NCBI RefSeq assembly: GCF_014192335.1
Contig: NZ_JACHXU010000006.1
Coordinates: forward strand, 124,001-188,000
Direction: 5' to 3'
Source: Aporhodopirellula rubra
GTDB lineage: Bacteria; Planctomycetota; Planctomycetia; Pirellulales; Pirellulaceae
Length of the DNA stretch: 64,000 bases
Shown here: positions 16,977-25,979 of the stretch, piece after piece
Layout: every line of letters begins with the position of its first letter
How positions within the stretch are numbered: the stretch's first letter is position 1
Program-made: the position numbers and the translations under genes
The notes under the pieces: generated by a model
The model's database searches: none
What the model saw: only the letters and a program-made list of their open reading frames with translations
Told to the model about the DNA's origin: nothing

Positions 16977-18611
16977 ATGCTCCAAAACCTTCTCGACCAA
17001 TTCCGCAACGTCTTCCTGGCCATGCCGGTACCCTCGCGAGTCATCGCGGGGCTACTCGTCACGGTCATCGTGATCGCGCTCGGTTTCTTGGTTCGCGGAA
17101 ACAGCTCTCCGCAAACCGAGTTCCTCCTCGGCGGCAAATTGCTCGATGAGAAGGACCTCGATGCCGCCGAGATGGCGTTCGGTAGCGCGGGCCTGACCGG
17201 ATGGAAACGTGAAGGCCGCCGGATGGAAATCCCCTCGGCCCAACGCAGCGAATTTCTCGCCGCCTTGAACGCGTCGGCCGCCCTTCCGATGTCCCTGCGA
17301 TCACACATCCAGGCAGCGATCGACTCATCGACTCCGTTCGAATCTAGCGAACAACGACTCGCGCGTGTGGGCCACGCGAAAGAACGCGACCTCAGCGACA
17401 ACATCACCAAATTTTCCGACATCCGTTCGGCCAGTGTCACGTATGACCTCGGCGAACGCATGGGGCTTTCTCGCGGCCGGAAACAATCCGCGAGTGTCGT
17501 CGTGCAACCCGAAGGGCTCGACCCGTTGCCGCGTGCCCGAATTCAAATGATCAAAGAAATGATCCGCGCGTCCTTCGCAGGCATGTCTATCGATGACGTT
17601 CAGGTCACCGATACGAACGCCTCGGCGATGCCCGGTGACTCCGAAAACGACGACCCTCTATCGAAAAAACGTCGCGAGGAAGAGTCGTACTACGAACAAA
17701 AAATTCGCTCGCAACTCGCCGGTTACGGACAAATTCACGTCAAGACGTTTGCCGACATCGATCCCACGATGGGCATCGAAAAAGCCAGCCTCAAATTCGA
17801 CGCTCAACCCACAACGTTATCGGAAACACGTCGCAAATTCGAAAACGAGTCGTCACGTCCGATGCCCGGCGGCGTGCCCGGAACCCAAGCCAACGCATTA
17901 AGCAATCGCCCGGTCAAAATCGACGCGACGACGCAAACGACTAAAACCAAAGAAGACCAAACGTCGAGCAACCGCGTCGCGGGTCAAGAATACGAGACGA
18001 CCCGCACGGCGGCTCTCACGGTAAAACGCATTCGCGTGTCGATCGGTTTGCCGATGAGCTATTACCGCCAAGTCCACGTGCATAATTTCTTGCAAGACAA
18101 TCCTGAAAAAACCGCCGATGACGTCGAAGCGTTGGGCGACGACGCACTGCAAAAACTGCGTGACTCAACGAAACTAGCGATTCAGTCGGCCGTCACTCCG
18201 TTGTTGCCCGAAGTCTCAGCGGGCGAAGACCGTTTTCCACTCGTCGAAGTATGGGATTACCCCGACCTGCCCGAGCGCACTGTCGCGTCATCAGGAACAG
18301 GTCAAGCCGCACTAACGTGGCTGGCCGATTCTTGGCAGTCGATCGCGATGCTGTTGCTGGCCGTGACGGCGTTGCTGGTCGCTCGCGGTGCCATGAAGTC
18401 GCTCGGCGGTGATTCCGATCCGGCTGGGTTCTCCGAAGGCTTCGGTCTCGAATTGCCCGCTCCCCCGGCTCCGGTTGAGGAAGCCGAGGGCAAGCACGAC
18501 CAGATGGAAATCACCGGCGGATCACTCAAGTCCGAATTGGTGGATCTCGTCGAAGACAACCCCGAAGTCGCCGCCAACGTGATCCGCAGTTGGGTCGGAG
18601 ACGCGGCCTAA
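16977..18611 (+). CDS. fliF: Flagellar MS-ring protein FliF
   Basis: 544 aa. One membrane helix near the N-terminus (VIAGLLVTVIVIALGFLV) and one near residue 450 (SIAMLLLAVTALLVARGAM) flank the periplasmic ring domains, as in all FliF. The ring-building motif includes DIRSASVTYDLGE and SASVVVQPEGLDPLP. The C-terminal cytosolic tail ends LVEDNPEVAANVIRSWVG, the FliG-binding segment. Family knowledge: it forms the MS ring around the export gate. fliG, normally next, is absent; the operon ends here and a convergent gene follows, so the rest of the flagellum is encoded elsewhere. Confidence 0.95.
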   Translation: MLQNLLDQFRNVFLAMPVPSRVIAGLLVTVIVIALGFLVRGNSSPQTEFLLGGKLLDEKDLDAAEMAFGSAGLTGWKREGRRMEIPSAQRSEFLAALNASAALPMSLRSHIQAAIDSSTPFESSEQRLARVGHAKERDLSDNITKFSDIRSASVTYDLGERMGLSRGRKQSASVVVQPEGLDPLPRARIQMIKEMIRASFAGMSIDDVQVTDTNASAMPGDSENDDPLSKKRREEESYYEQKIRSQLAGYGQIHVKTFADIDPTMGIEKASLKFDAQPTTLSETRRKFENESSRPMPGGVPGTQANALSNRPVKIDATTQTTKTKEDQTSSNRVAGQEYETTRTAALTVKRIRVSIGLPMSYYRQVHVHNFLQDNPEKTADDVEALGDDALQKLRDSTKLAIQSAVTPLLPEVSAGEDRFPLVEVWDYPDLPERTVASSGTGQAALTWLADSWQSIAMLLLAVTALLVARGAMKSLGGDSDPAGFSEGFGLELPAPPAPVEEAEGKHDQMEITGGSLKSELVDLVEDNPEVAANVIRSWVGDAA

Positions 18612-18688
18612 CGCCACCGCCTCATCCGCGACCAGGCGTGGCCCACACAACCATCGCCGGCGATACTCGGTGCGACTACTCAGTGGCT

Positions 18689-19966
18689 CTACTCAGTGGC
18701 GTTGTTCTTCCATTGTTTGGCGACGATCAATCTCGCACCGCGGCCGAACGTGACGTAGGACCATGCCCAGGACAGGAAGACAAAGAATCGGTTCCGGAAT
18801 CCGTTGAGGTAGAGGATGTGAATCAGTAACCATCCCAACCAAGCGAGCGTGCCTTTGAGACGCAACCGACCGCTCTGCATGACCGCCCGCCGGCGTCCGA
18901 TCGTCGCGACCTGCCCCTTATCCAGGTAATGAAAAGGACGACGAGTTTTCATCGACGTCTTGCCCGCTACTTCGGATCGGATCAGTTTGCCGACATAGTG
19001 CCCTTGTTGAATCGCTACCGGCGCGAGACCGGGCAAGGGGTTCCCCTCTTTGTCTTTCGCCGCCGCGAGGTCGCCGATCACAAACACCTCGGGATGCCCG
19101 GCGATCGAGAGGTCCTCGCCCACCTGCACCCGTCCCGCCCGGTCCGTTTCCACGCCGAGCGTCTTGCCGATCGGATTGGCCTTCACCCCGGCCGCCCAAA
19201 TAACGGTACGGGCATGGATGAAGTCATCACCAACCTGCACCCCTTCGGCGTTGATGTCCGTGACGCGGTCACCCAATCGAACTTCGACACCGAGATCTTC
19301 CAACGCCGCTTTGCTGTATTGCGAAAGCGCATCAGGAAACTGTTTCAATATCCGATCACCGCTCTGGACCAGGATCACCTTCGCGTGAGTCGCGTCGATC
19401 GTCTTAAAATCGCGTTTGAGCGTATTGCGAGCCATCTCCGCGATCGCCCCCGCCAACTCAACCCCCGTCGGGCCGCCACCGACCAACACAAACGTCATGC
19501 ACTTGGTCTGCTCCTCGAGATCGTCGGTCCGCTCGGCCGACTCGAACGCCATCAAAACACGACGTCGTATCTCTGTCGCCTGAGGGATCGTTTTCAAACC
19601 CGGTGCGTAGTCTTCCCACTCGTCACGGCCGAAGTAGTCATGCGTCGCGCCACAGGCCACGACGAGATAATCGTACGCCAACTCGCCGACCTCGGTGATA
19701 AGCACGCGTCGATCCACATCCACTCGATCGACCGTGCCCAAAAGAGTCGAGATATTGTCGTATCGATTGAGCATCGACCGAATCGGCGAGGCGATGTCCG
19801 ATGGATCTAAACCCGCCATCGCCACCTGATACAGCAGCGGCTGAAACAAATGATGGTTGCGTCGATCAATGATCGTCACCGAACAATCCGGTGCGTTGCC
19901 GAGTTTCTTCGCCGCATTGATACCGGCAAAGCCACCACCAATGATCAAGACTTTCTTCACAGCCAT
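18689..19966 (-). CDS. ndh: Type II NADH:quinone oxidoreductase
   Basis: 425 aa from ATG 19966 (MAVKKVLIIGGGFAG); the frame continues 63 bp upstream without conservation. Two Rossmann folds are seen: FAD motif IIGGGFAGINAAKKLG and NADH motif LVGGGPTGVELAGAI. VFVIGDLAA marks the third FAD-binding motif. The C-terminus has hydrophobic helices (LAWLGWLLIHILYL; FFVFLSWAWSYVTF) for membrane attachment, as in non-proton-pumping NDH-2. It feeds electrons from NADH to quinone without energy conservation. The gene is monocistronic and converges on fliF. Confidence 0.93.
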   Translation of the reverse strand: MAVKKVLIIGGGFAGINAAKKLGNAPDCSVTIIDRRNHHLFQPLLYQVAMAGLDPSDIASPIRSMLNRYDNISTLLGTVDRVDVDRRVLITEVGELAYDYLVVACGATHDYFGRDEWEDYAPGLKTIPQATEIRRRVLMAFESAERTDDLEEQTKCMTFVLVGGGPTGVELAGAIAEMARNTLKRDFKTIDATHAKVILVQSGDRILKQFPDALSQYSKAALEDLGVEVRLGDRVTDINAEGVQVGDDFIHARTVIWAAGVKANPIGKTLGVETDRAGRVQVGEDLSIAGHPEVFVIGDLAAAKDKEGNPLPGLAPVAIQQGHYVGKLIRSEVAGKTSMKTRRPFHYLDKGQVATIGRRRAVMQSGRLRLKGTLAWLGWLLIHILYLNGFRNRFFVFLSWAWSYVTFGRGARLIVAKQWKNNATE

Positions 19967-20106
19967 CTGTGTTTTCCAAAAATTGATTGGACAAAATGGA
20001 CTCGGACGAAACCGATCCCTTGTGAACACCTATCGCCAACCGGGCATGCCGACGGCGTTAATTGCAAACACCATCGGCGGGAACTCCGCGAGCGAAAACT
20101 CCAATC

Positions 20107-20796
20107 CTAAGTTATCTCCGGTGCAGACTCTGGTTTCGCTTCGGCCGCCGACGGCATTTCGGTGTCTCGCATCGTCAATTCATAATGGCGATACGCCAAC
20201 CAGAACACGAGTCCGTTGAGCAAGTGCCACATGCCGTGCAAAGTGAGGATGTGGTTATTCGGGTTGCAAACGATGTGTAGAAAATCGAGCCACCAAAATC
20301 CCCAGGCGATCAAGAATGTCGCGACCATCGCGTAAGCCCACGGGGTCAGCTTTTGATCGTACAAACCACGGATCACAACGACGACCACGATCGCCCCAAA
20401 CATCGGGCTCGCAAACGCGGTCGAGATCGACGACAGCACCGTGAGAATTAACGTGCCGAGAACGACCAACCCCATCAACACGGAACTGCCGGGATGATTC
20501 GGTCGGGCACGCTGTTGTTGCAAGGCCGCAATCGAGAGGATGAACATGAACATCCCGCTCAAATCGAGCGTTTCGCCCAAGATCGTGTTGCTGGCGTGAA
20601 AATACCCGGATGCGATTCCGGTCCACAACGAGGCGCCGCCGAGCAACCTCGCCAACGGGCGTTTCGCATGCAGCAGGATCACGATGCCCGCGATGATTGG
20701 ACCGATGTTCGTCCATGTGTCCGCGGGATGCGCGATCGCTCCGTCGAGCGTTGCCTCGCAAAACTGCATTCGCGCGGGTTCGAAAAGCCAATTCAT
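20107..20796 (-). CDS. Ceramidase-like integral membrane hydrolase (CREST superfamily)
   Basis: 229 aa with about seven hydrophobic segments. The CREST pattern is present: FCEATLDGAIAHPADTWTN early (Glu, Asp and Asn), GIASGYFHAS with the Ser and His, an Asp in DLSGMFMF, and HGMWHLLNGLVFW at the end, supplying HxxxH. These are the proposed zinc ligands of alkaline ceramidases and related lipases. Known members hydrolyse ceramide or act as PAQR-type receptors or hydrolases. Planctomycete lipids are unusual, so the substrate is open. An alternative start is Met10. Divergent gap of 435 bp upstream. Confidence 0.82.
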   Translation of the reverse strand: MNWLFEPARMQFCEATLDGAIAHPADTWTNIGPIIAGIVILLHAKRPLARLLGGASLWTGIASGYFHASNTILGETLDLSGMFMFILSIAALQQQRARPNHPGSSVLMGLVVLGTLILTVLSSISTAFASPMFGAIVVVVVIRGLYDQKLTPWAYAMVATFLIAWGFWWLDFLHIVCNPNNHILTLHGMWHLLNGLVFWLAYRHYELTMRDTEMPSAAEAKPESAPEIT

Positions 20797-21231
20797 ATAC
20801 AGTCAACTGTCGGAGCGAAGGAGAAGCGAAAATGCTCGATACGAGGAATGAGAATACTCTCTCAACCTTTTCCGCGTAAGGATTCCAATCGCTTCGCCGC
20901 CTCAATCTTCATTCGCTCCGGCAATCCGAAAAACACGCCATCGTGTCTCACGACATGCAGTCAAAACGTGGACACGTGCGATGCCAAACCGAGAGACCTC
21001 TGACTACGCCGCTCGACTTCACGTTCGCCACCGGATCGTGTCGGAGAATCTCCCCCAAGAACAAAATACTCGGCACCCGGGATGACGATGACTCGCGAGT
21101 GCGGGCGTTTCCGCGCTCGAGAGTGTTGCTTCGGACAAGAGCATTTCAAATGATGACGTGCCCAGTCACAGTCGCTGGATTTGCCAGAAATCGGACCTCC
21201 GAAGTATGGCGAGATCTCTTTGGATAGTGAC
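20797..21231. other. Intergenic region, no gene supported
   Basis: A 435-bp gap between the ceramidase-like gene and the small gene at 21232. Frames here (such as 20943-21227 plus strand) show no recognisable protein. The 3' third contains the 76-bp element also found at 43073-43148. Both promoter regions are expected here but no consensus was convincing. Confidence 0.45.
21141..21216. repeat. Copy 1 of a 76-bp dispersed intergenic element
   Basis: Aligns without gaps to 43073-43148 at about 60 of 76 positions by eye. The first 40 bases differ at only three positions (core AATGACGTGCCC / GATGACGTGCCC and TCGCTGGAT), and the end GAGATC is identical. Both copies lie in non-coding gaps. It may be a mobile or regulatory element. 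Confidence 0.5.
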
Positions 21232-21558
21232 CTAGGAAGCAACGACTTCGGCATCGGCCTCTTGCTCGACGCTGCGAGCACGTCGACGACGTTTCTTCGG
21301 TTTGGTGATGCCCCATTCCTTCGTCAACATTTCAAACACCTCGGGCGTTTCGTATCGAACGATGTTCTTGCCCTCAGGCATTGGGCCGATCAGACCACGA
21401 AAGATCGGCATGCCGCGAAGTGCCAAATCCGTGCTGCAATCGTCGATGCCGATTTGCTCGTGACTGTCTAGCAATGGGTTGATCGAGGGATAATCGCGAA
21501 TCTGCAACGATCCATCACCACCTCGGGCGACGACGCGGTACGTGTCTTTTTTCGACAT
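21232..21558 (-). CDS. Small basic-tailed protein of unknown function, 108 aa
   Basis: Not recognised. The first 85 residues form a compact globular sequence (DTYRVVARGGDGSLQIRDYP; PIFRGLIGPMPEGKNIVRYE). The C-terminus has a Lys/Arg cluster KPKKRRRRARS followed by an acidic/Ala tail. There is no signal peptide. The strong basic patch suggests nucleic-acid or ribosome contact, but that is inference. It is monocistronic, with start ATG at 21558. Confidence 0.65.
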   Translation of the reverse strand: MSKKDTYRVVARGGDGSLQIRDYPSINPLLDSHEQIGIDDCSTDLALRGMPIFRGLIGPMPEGKNIVRYETPEVFEMLTKEWGITKPKKRRRRARSVEQEADAEVVAS

Positions 21559-21812
21559 ATTGAAAACTCTTGGATTGAGGGCATTGGGAGGTGCTCCTGT
21601 ATCATCGACACCACAACGATGAGTTCATCAGCGACACGTCTCGCCGCGGCACAACCGTGTTCGCGTGCCGAAAACCGAACAGCCGATCGAACCGTCAGAA
21701 CCGCGCAAACGTGACCGCCTCAACGTTGACAGGTTGCTAGAAAACAACGGGTGGCCGTGCCCGCTCGTCTCTATTCTCGTTTTCTTATTCACCCGCGACA
21801 CGTTGGTTTCCC

Positions 21813-22550
21813 ATGGCTTTTTATCTCATTGTCGGCGCCGCCGGCGGAATCGGTTCGTGTCTGTGTCGTCGGCTCGTCGCGGATGACCATCGGGTAATGA
21901 TGCTCGGACGTGACGAATCCAAACTCGCCGCTCTCGCCGATGAATTGAAACAACCCTTTGCGGTTTGCGACGCATCGGATTGGGACCGTCTCGCGGAGGT
22001 CACCGATCAAGCGATCGAAGAATTCGGCACGCTCGACGGTGCGGTCAATCTCGCCGGATCGATCCTGCTCAAACCTGCTCACCTGACGAGCAAATCGGAC
22101 TTGCAAAATGTCATCGAACAGAACCTCGTCACCGCCTTCGGACTGATCCGCTCGGTTGCCCCAAAACTAAAAAAAGCCGGCGGCGGTTCGATCGTCTTGA
22201 TGTCCAGCGGCGGGGCCGCGATCGGTTTGACCAGCCACGAAGCCATCGCAGCCGCGAAGGCGGGTGTGGCGGCGATGGCACGTGCGGCCGCGGCGACCTA
22301 TGCCGCCGGTGGTGTCCGCATCAACACCGTCGCCCCCGGTTTGGTCAAAACCGAATTGACGGGCCGCGTTTGGCAGAACGAACGCTCCGCCGAAGCCAGC
22401 CGCGCGATGCATCCACTCGGTCGCCTCGGGGAACCGGCGGATATCGCATCGCTGATCGCGTGGTTGCTGTCACCCGAACAAACCTGGATCACCGGCCAGG
22501 ACATCGCCGTCGATGGCGGGCTGAGCAGCATCAAATCGGCCACGCGTTGA
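21813..22550 (+). CDS. Short-chain dehydrogenase/reductase family protein with atypical active site
   Basis: 245 aa. The Rossmann start is YLIVGAAGGIGSCLCRRL (GxxxGIG) with NLAGSILL as the NAG-like motif. The Ser is present in LMSSGGA. The canonical YxxxK is altered: the sequence reads HEAIAAAKAG, so the Lys is present but Ile occupies the Tyr position. The C-terminal GQDIAVDGGLSSI is typical. It may use a different acid/base or have lost reductase activity. Separated by 254 bp from the upstream divergent gene. Confidence 0.85.
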   Translation: MAFYLIVGAAGGIGSCLCRRLVADDHRVMMLGRDESKLAALADELKQPFAVCDASDWDRLAEVTDQAIEEFGTLDGAVNLAGSILLKPAHLTSKSDLQNVIEQNLVTAFGLIRSVAPKLKKAGGGSIVLMSSGGAAIGLTSHEAIAAAKAGVAAMARAAAATYAAGGVRINTVAPGLVKTELTGRVWQNERSAEASRAMHPLGRLGEPADIASLIAWLLSPEQTWITGQDIAVDGGLSSIKSATR

Positions 22551-22815
22551 ACGATCGAGCGGACGAGAACCGGTCCGCCGTCTACGAATTCTCACTGCAG
22601 ATTTCAACCGCAGTTGTGTCCGAGTGGACCGCAACGCCAAGCTCAAAAAACGAGTGAGAGCCTCCGATTCGATCCCCCAGGGTTCGCGTCGATGATGGAT
22701 CGCACGTCGGGACCGCTGGCGAACATCGGGACAGGGGATAGTTTCGCCGCGTCAATTCATGTTCAATTGCGGCAAAATACGTCACCACTCGATTCTTTCT
22801 GAGAGATCCTGACCT

Positions 22816-23286
22816 GTGTCCCCATCCATCGACGGTATGTCTGGCCCACTCCCCTCGGGCCGTATCGCGGTCGTCGTCAGCCGCTACAACCCTGCCATTT
22901 GCGACTCGATGTTGAACGCAGCGGTCGAATCGTTGACCAACGCCGGCATCGCCCCCGAACGTCATTGGATCATCCGCGTTCCGGGTGCGTGGGAATTGTG
23001 TTGGGCCGTCGAGCAGACCTTTCAACACGCGGATGTGGTCGGCGCGATTGCGTTGGGTTGCGTGATCCGGGGTGAAACCACTCACGACGAACACATCAAC
23101 CGCGCCGTCAGCGACTCGCTCATGAGCCAATCGGTGACAAGTGGTCGGCCAATCGGATTCGGACTCCTGACGTGCAACACGCTCGAACAAGCGATCCAGC
23201 GGAGCGGCGGTAGCGTCGGCAACAAAGGACATGAGGCCGCCGACGCGGTTCTCGAAATGCTGCGTCTCGCTCCCAAACTCCGCTAA
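22816..23286 (+). CDS. ribH: 6,7-dimethyl-8-ribityllumazine synthase
   Basis: Penultimate step of riboflavin synthesis. Motifs: VVSRYNPAI (substrate ring stacking), VPGAWEL, and GCVIRGETTHDEHI with the catalytic His90. FGLLTCNTLEQA follows. 156 aa from a GTG start at 22816; an ATG at 22837 (MSGPLPSGRIAVV) is a plausible alternative. thiL follows after 15 bp, forming a riboflavin/thiamine cofactor cluster. Confidence 0.95.
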   Translation: MSPSIDGMSGPLPSGRIAVVVSRYNPAICDSMLNAAVESLTNAGIAPERHWIIRVPGAWELCWAVEQTFQHADVVGAIALGCVIRGETTHDEHINRAVSDSLMSQSVTSGRPIGFGLLTCNTLEQAIQRSGGSVGNKGHEAADAVLEMLRLAPKLR

Positions 23287-23301
23287 ATCAGGTGAATCGA
23301 C

Positions 23302-24306
23302 GTGGAACAATCCTTTCTCGCATATCTTCGCGGTCGAACCCGCAGTTTGCCCTCCGTCGCCGTCGGCATCGGTGACGACGCCGCCGTGCTCGACCTTCCC
23401 GGCTCCGCTGCCGCTCTCGACCAATCCAAACCCCGCGATTCCTCATCGGACGAATCCGCCTCCGAAACACCCGCGTCGCCTTCTTTGCAACAAGTCGCCT
23501 GCACCGATCAGATTATCGACGGAGTGGATTTCTGCAGCGACTCACAACCGCTCGCATCGATCGGCTACAAATCGATCGCCATCAATTTGAGCGACATCGC
23601 CGCCATGGGTGCCACGCCCACGGCCGCTCTCGTTACGCTCGCCTTGCCCGCCCACAACGCCACCGAAATCGCCGGAGAAGTCTACGAGGGCATTCTGGAA
23701 GCGTGTGGCCAATATGGCGTCGCGATTGCTGGCGGTGACCTTTCCACCTACGACGGACCGCTTTCAATTAGCGTCACGTTGCTCGGAACCGTCACCGGTC
23801 CTTGGCTCCGCAGCGGTGCCCAAGAAGGCGACGTGATCTTCGTCACCGGGTCGCTCGGTGGCAGCCTCGCGGGGCGACATCTCCGGCCCGTCCCGCGCAT
23901 CGAACTGGCAATCCGATTGCGTCAGTATGCGACCGTCAATGCAGCGATCGACATCAGTGACGGGTTCAGTTTGGACCTCGACCGGATGCTCGCGTCCAGC
24001 CGTGTCGGCGCGGAACTCGATATCGAACAGATCCCGATTTCTGACGCCGCTCACACGATGTCAAAGGACAGCGGACGCTCACCGTTGGAACACGCCTGGA
24101 GCGACGGAGAAGACTTCGAATTAATCTTCACGGTCAACGAAACCGACGCCGCGAAGATCGAACAACTCTCCGCCGATGAACTCACAACGACGGTCACCCG
24201 CGTCGGCAACGTTGTGGGACGAACCGGACTCTGGAAACGCGTCCCCGGCAGCAAACTCGAACGAGTTTTCCCACAAGGCTACGTGCACGGCGAAACCGAT
24301 GAGTAA
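23302..24306 (+). CDS. thiL: Thiamine-monophosphate kinase
   Basis: 334 aa, GTG start. It phosphorylates thiamine monophosphate to thiamine diphosphate using ATP. Motifs: VAVGIGDDAAVLDLPG, ACTDQIIDGVDF, YKSIAINLSDIAAMGATP and GGDLSTYDGPLSISVTLLG; Asp-rich metal site AAIDISDGFSLDL. About 30 Ser/Ala/Pro-rich residues are inserted between DDAAVLDLPG and the ACTDQ motif, compared with ordinary ThiL. It overlaps the next gene by 8 bp, indicating tight coupling. Confidence 0.94.
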   Translation: MEQSFLAYLRGRTRSLPSVAVGIGDDAAVLDLPGSAAALDQSKPRDSSSDESASETPASPSLQQVACTDQIIDGVDFCSDSQPLASIGYKSIAINLSDIAAMGATPTAALVTLALPAHNATEIAGEVYEGILEACGQYGVAIAGGDLSTYDGPLSISVTLLGTVTGPWLRSGAQEGDVIFVTGSLGGSLAGRHLRPVPRIELAIRLRQYATVNAAIDISDGFSLDLDRMLASSRVGAELDIEQIPISDAAHTMSKDSGRSPLEHAWSDGEDFELIFTVNETDAAKIEQLSADELTTTVTRVGNVVGRTGLWKRVPGSKLERVFPQGYVHGETDE

Positions 24307-24817
24307 AACCTTCACGTTCGCGATGGGCGAATTCGATGCCGAATTCCCCACGCATTTTCTTTACAACAAGAACCACATGTGGGCGCTGCCATCGGTTGCA
24401 CCCGGCCAAGAGATTTCCGGCGATGCCTCTCAGAGCTCAGCCGAAACAAAGCTGCGGTTTCGATTCGGATTGACCGCCTATGCCGTTCGGCTGTTGCAAG
24501 ACGTGTACTTTCTCGAATGGATCGTCGAACCGCCAGCCACTCTCACGTCTCGCATGACGATCGGTTCGATCGAAAGTAAGAAAGCAGAAAGTGATCTGTT
24601 TTCCCCCATCGCCGGCACACTCACCGCGATCAATGACAACGTCCTGCAAGACCCCTCCCTGATCAATGCGGATCCATACGGCGCCGGGTGGATGATCGAA
24701 ATCGAAACCACGCCCGAAGAAGCCTCCGAATTAATGTCTTCGGAACAATACGCCGAACACCTGATCGAAGCCTGGCAAGTCGCCCAACGAACGATTAAAG
24801 GTCAGGCCAACACGTAA
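24299..24817 (+). CDS. Glycine cleavage H-protein-like lipoyl domain protein
   Basis: 172 aa from ATG 24299, overlapping thiL by 8 bp. The GcvH-like core is FRFGLTAYAVRLLQDVYFLEW and IGSIESKKAESDLFSPIAGTL. The Lys95 in ESKKA aligns with the lipoylated Lys of ESVKA. Differences from true GcvH are an N-terminal extension and an insert after KNHMWAL. No gcvT or gcvP is nearby, so it may be a GcvH paralogue rather than the main one. Its coupling to thiL suggests a cofactor-linked role, an inference. Confidence 0.82.
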   Translation: MSKTFTFAMGEFDAEFPTHFLYNKNHMWALPSVAPGQEISGDASQSSAETKLRFRFGLTAYAVRLLQDVYFLEWIVEPPATLTSRMTIGSIESKKAESDLFSPIAGTLTAINDNVLQDPSLINADPYGAGWMIEIETTPEEASELMSSEQYAEHLIEAWQVAQRTIKGQANT

Positions 24818-24845
24818 CCCACCGCCGACTGCCACGCCGCTTGCT

Positions 24846-25616
24846 TTACACAACCGCGGGCTCGGTTGCCTCGACGTGGTAGACCTTGCGATCGGCATCG
24901 TAGCGTAGGAGTCGTACGGGTGTTCCTTTTGAAATCGGTTCGCCGGTGGTGCGGATGTCGATCAGGAGTGGCGCCGCGTTGGTGGCGTAGCGGGCGCGGC
25001 CGAAGGTATCGTCGACCGAACTGGTCTCCACAATTGCAACGCCACCGACCAACGAGTGGGCATGATAGTGAGTTGGCGGTACGAGAAGTCGGTGCAGAGG
25101 GGTGGTCATGAACCGAGTCAGCACGACCGCGATGACCCCATTGCGAACCGTCAGCATCAGGCTCGCGAGGAAGGTGGCGGGATATCGCCGAACATCGAAT
25201 TCGAACCACAACACGTAACTGAGCACCCAGAAGAACAAACTGAACACCGTTAGCCAAACCATCAGCGGCACACGATCCAAGTGGACCGCCTTCATGGTCG
25301 CCGCCGCGAAACCGCCCATCGCGTCCGCGCCAGCGTGATGCCCGTCAGCGTCGGCGCCCGTGTCTAACCCGGCATCGGCGTCCACTCCTGCATCGACGCC
25401 GGGATCGAGTCCGGTGTCGACATCCAACCCGGTATCGACGTCTAAATCAGGACCGTCGATTCCAAAGTCGAACGAGAACACTCCCAACAAGGAGATGATC
25501 ACCAACGATAAGACGATCGCGGCCAAAATGCTGGCCGGCCAAACCGGACCGACAAACAAATGCTCGACCAGCGATTGCGACCAAGAGACGCCGTCGGACA
25601 ACAACATGATGGACAC
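24846..25616 (-). CDS. YqiJ/NfeD-like inner-membrane protein with Asp/Gly-rich linker
   Basis: 256 aa. There are membrane segments near the N-terminus (VWPASILAAIVLSLVIISLLG) and around 118-165 (MVWLTVFSLFFWVLSYVLW; LASLMLTVRNGVIAVVLT). The C-terminal ~70 residues look like the NfeD/YqiJ OB fold (SLVGGVAIVETSSVDDTFGRARY). Residues 55-95 are a low-complexity repeat of the type DVDTGLDVDTGLD. YqiJ-like proteins accompany flotillins; none is adjacent. Start at 25616 chosen because it begins the first membrane helix. Confidence 0.7.
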   Translation of the reverse strand: MSIMLLSDGVSWSQSLVEHLFVGPVWPASILAAIVLSLVIISLLGVFSFDFGIDGPDLDVDTGLDVDTGLDPGVDAGVDADAGLDTGADADGHHAGADAMGGFAAATMKAVHLDRVPLMVWLTVFSLFFWVLSYVLWFEFDVRRYPATFLASLMLTVRNGVIAVVLTRFMTTPLHRLLVPPTHYHAHSLVGGVAIVETSSVDDTFGRARYATNAAPLLIDIRTTGEPISKGTPVRLLRYDADRKVYHVEATEPAVV

Positions 25617-25979
25617 CGAACCGATTCCCTAGAAAAGAGAGATGCGAAGGGAACTCACCCAACGGGCGAGTATAAAGCATTGGCCGAAACCAACGGCGTT
25701 CCGGGCGCAAATAGCAACGCCGAGTCGCTCGGTTTTTAGATCCGACCGCAGAGCCCTCCATGCCCGCTATCCCGAACATCCGGTAAAGAGCGAACGCATC
25801 AGCGTAGTTTCATCAAGGAATTTCGACAAACAATTGCGGTTGATTCCCTGCGAAGCGTCGATTTACAAGGAAGACTTCCGTGACGGTCGAAATCCGTCGT
25901 CGGTCAATGCGGCCACCCGGCGGCTCACCCCCTCTCAAGCACCCCATAACGCTCTCACCCTTGCGTGGTAGGCACGAAA
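25617..25979. other. Divergent intergenic region, nothing recognised
   Basis: 363 bp between divergent genes. No conserved frame, repeat or clear hairpin is seen. It must contain the promoters of both the YqiJ-like and the glycine-zipper genes. Confidence 0.4.

Noticed and set aside
18929..19810. 293-aa plus-strand frame over ndh
   Set aside because: Shadow of the type II NADH dehydrogenase, whose two Rossmann motifs are intact.
22582..23424. 280-aa minus-strand frame over ribH
   Set aside because: It is an antisense shadow of ribH and the start of thiL; no conserved motif, and ribH has its full active site.
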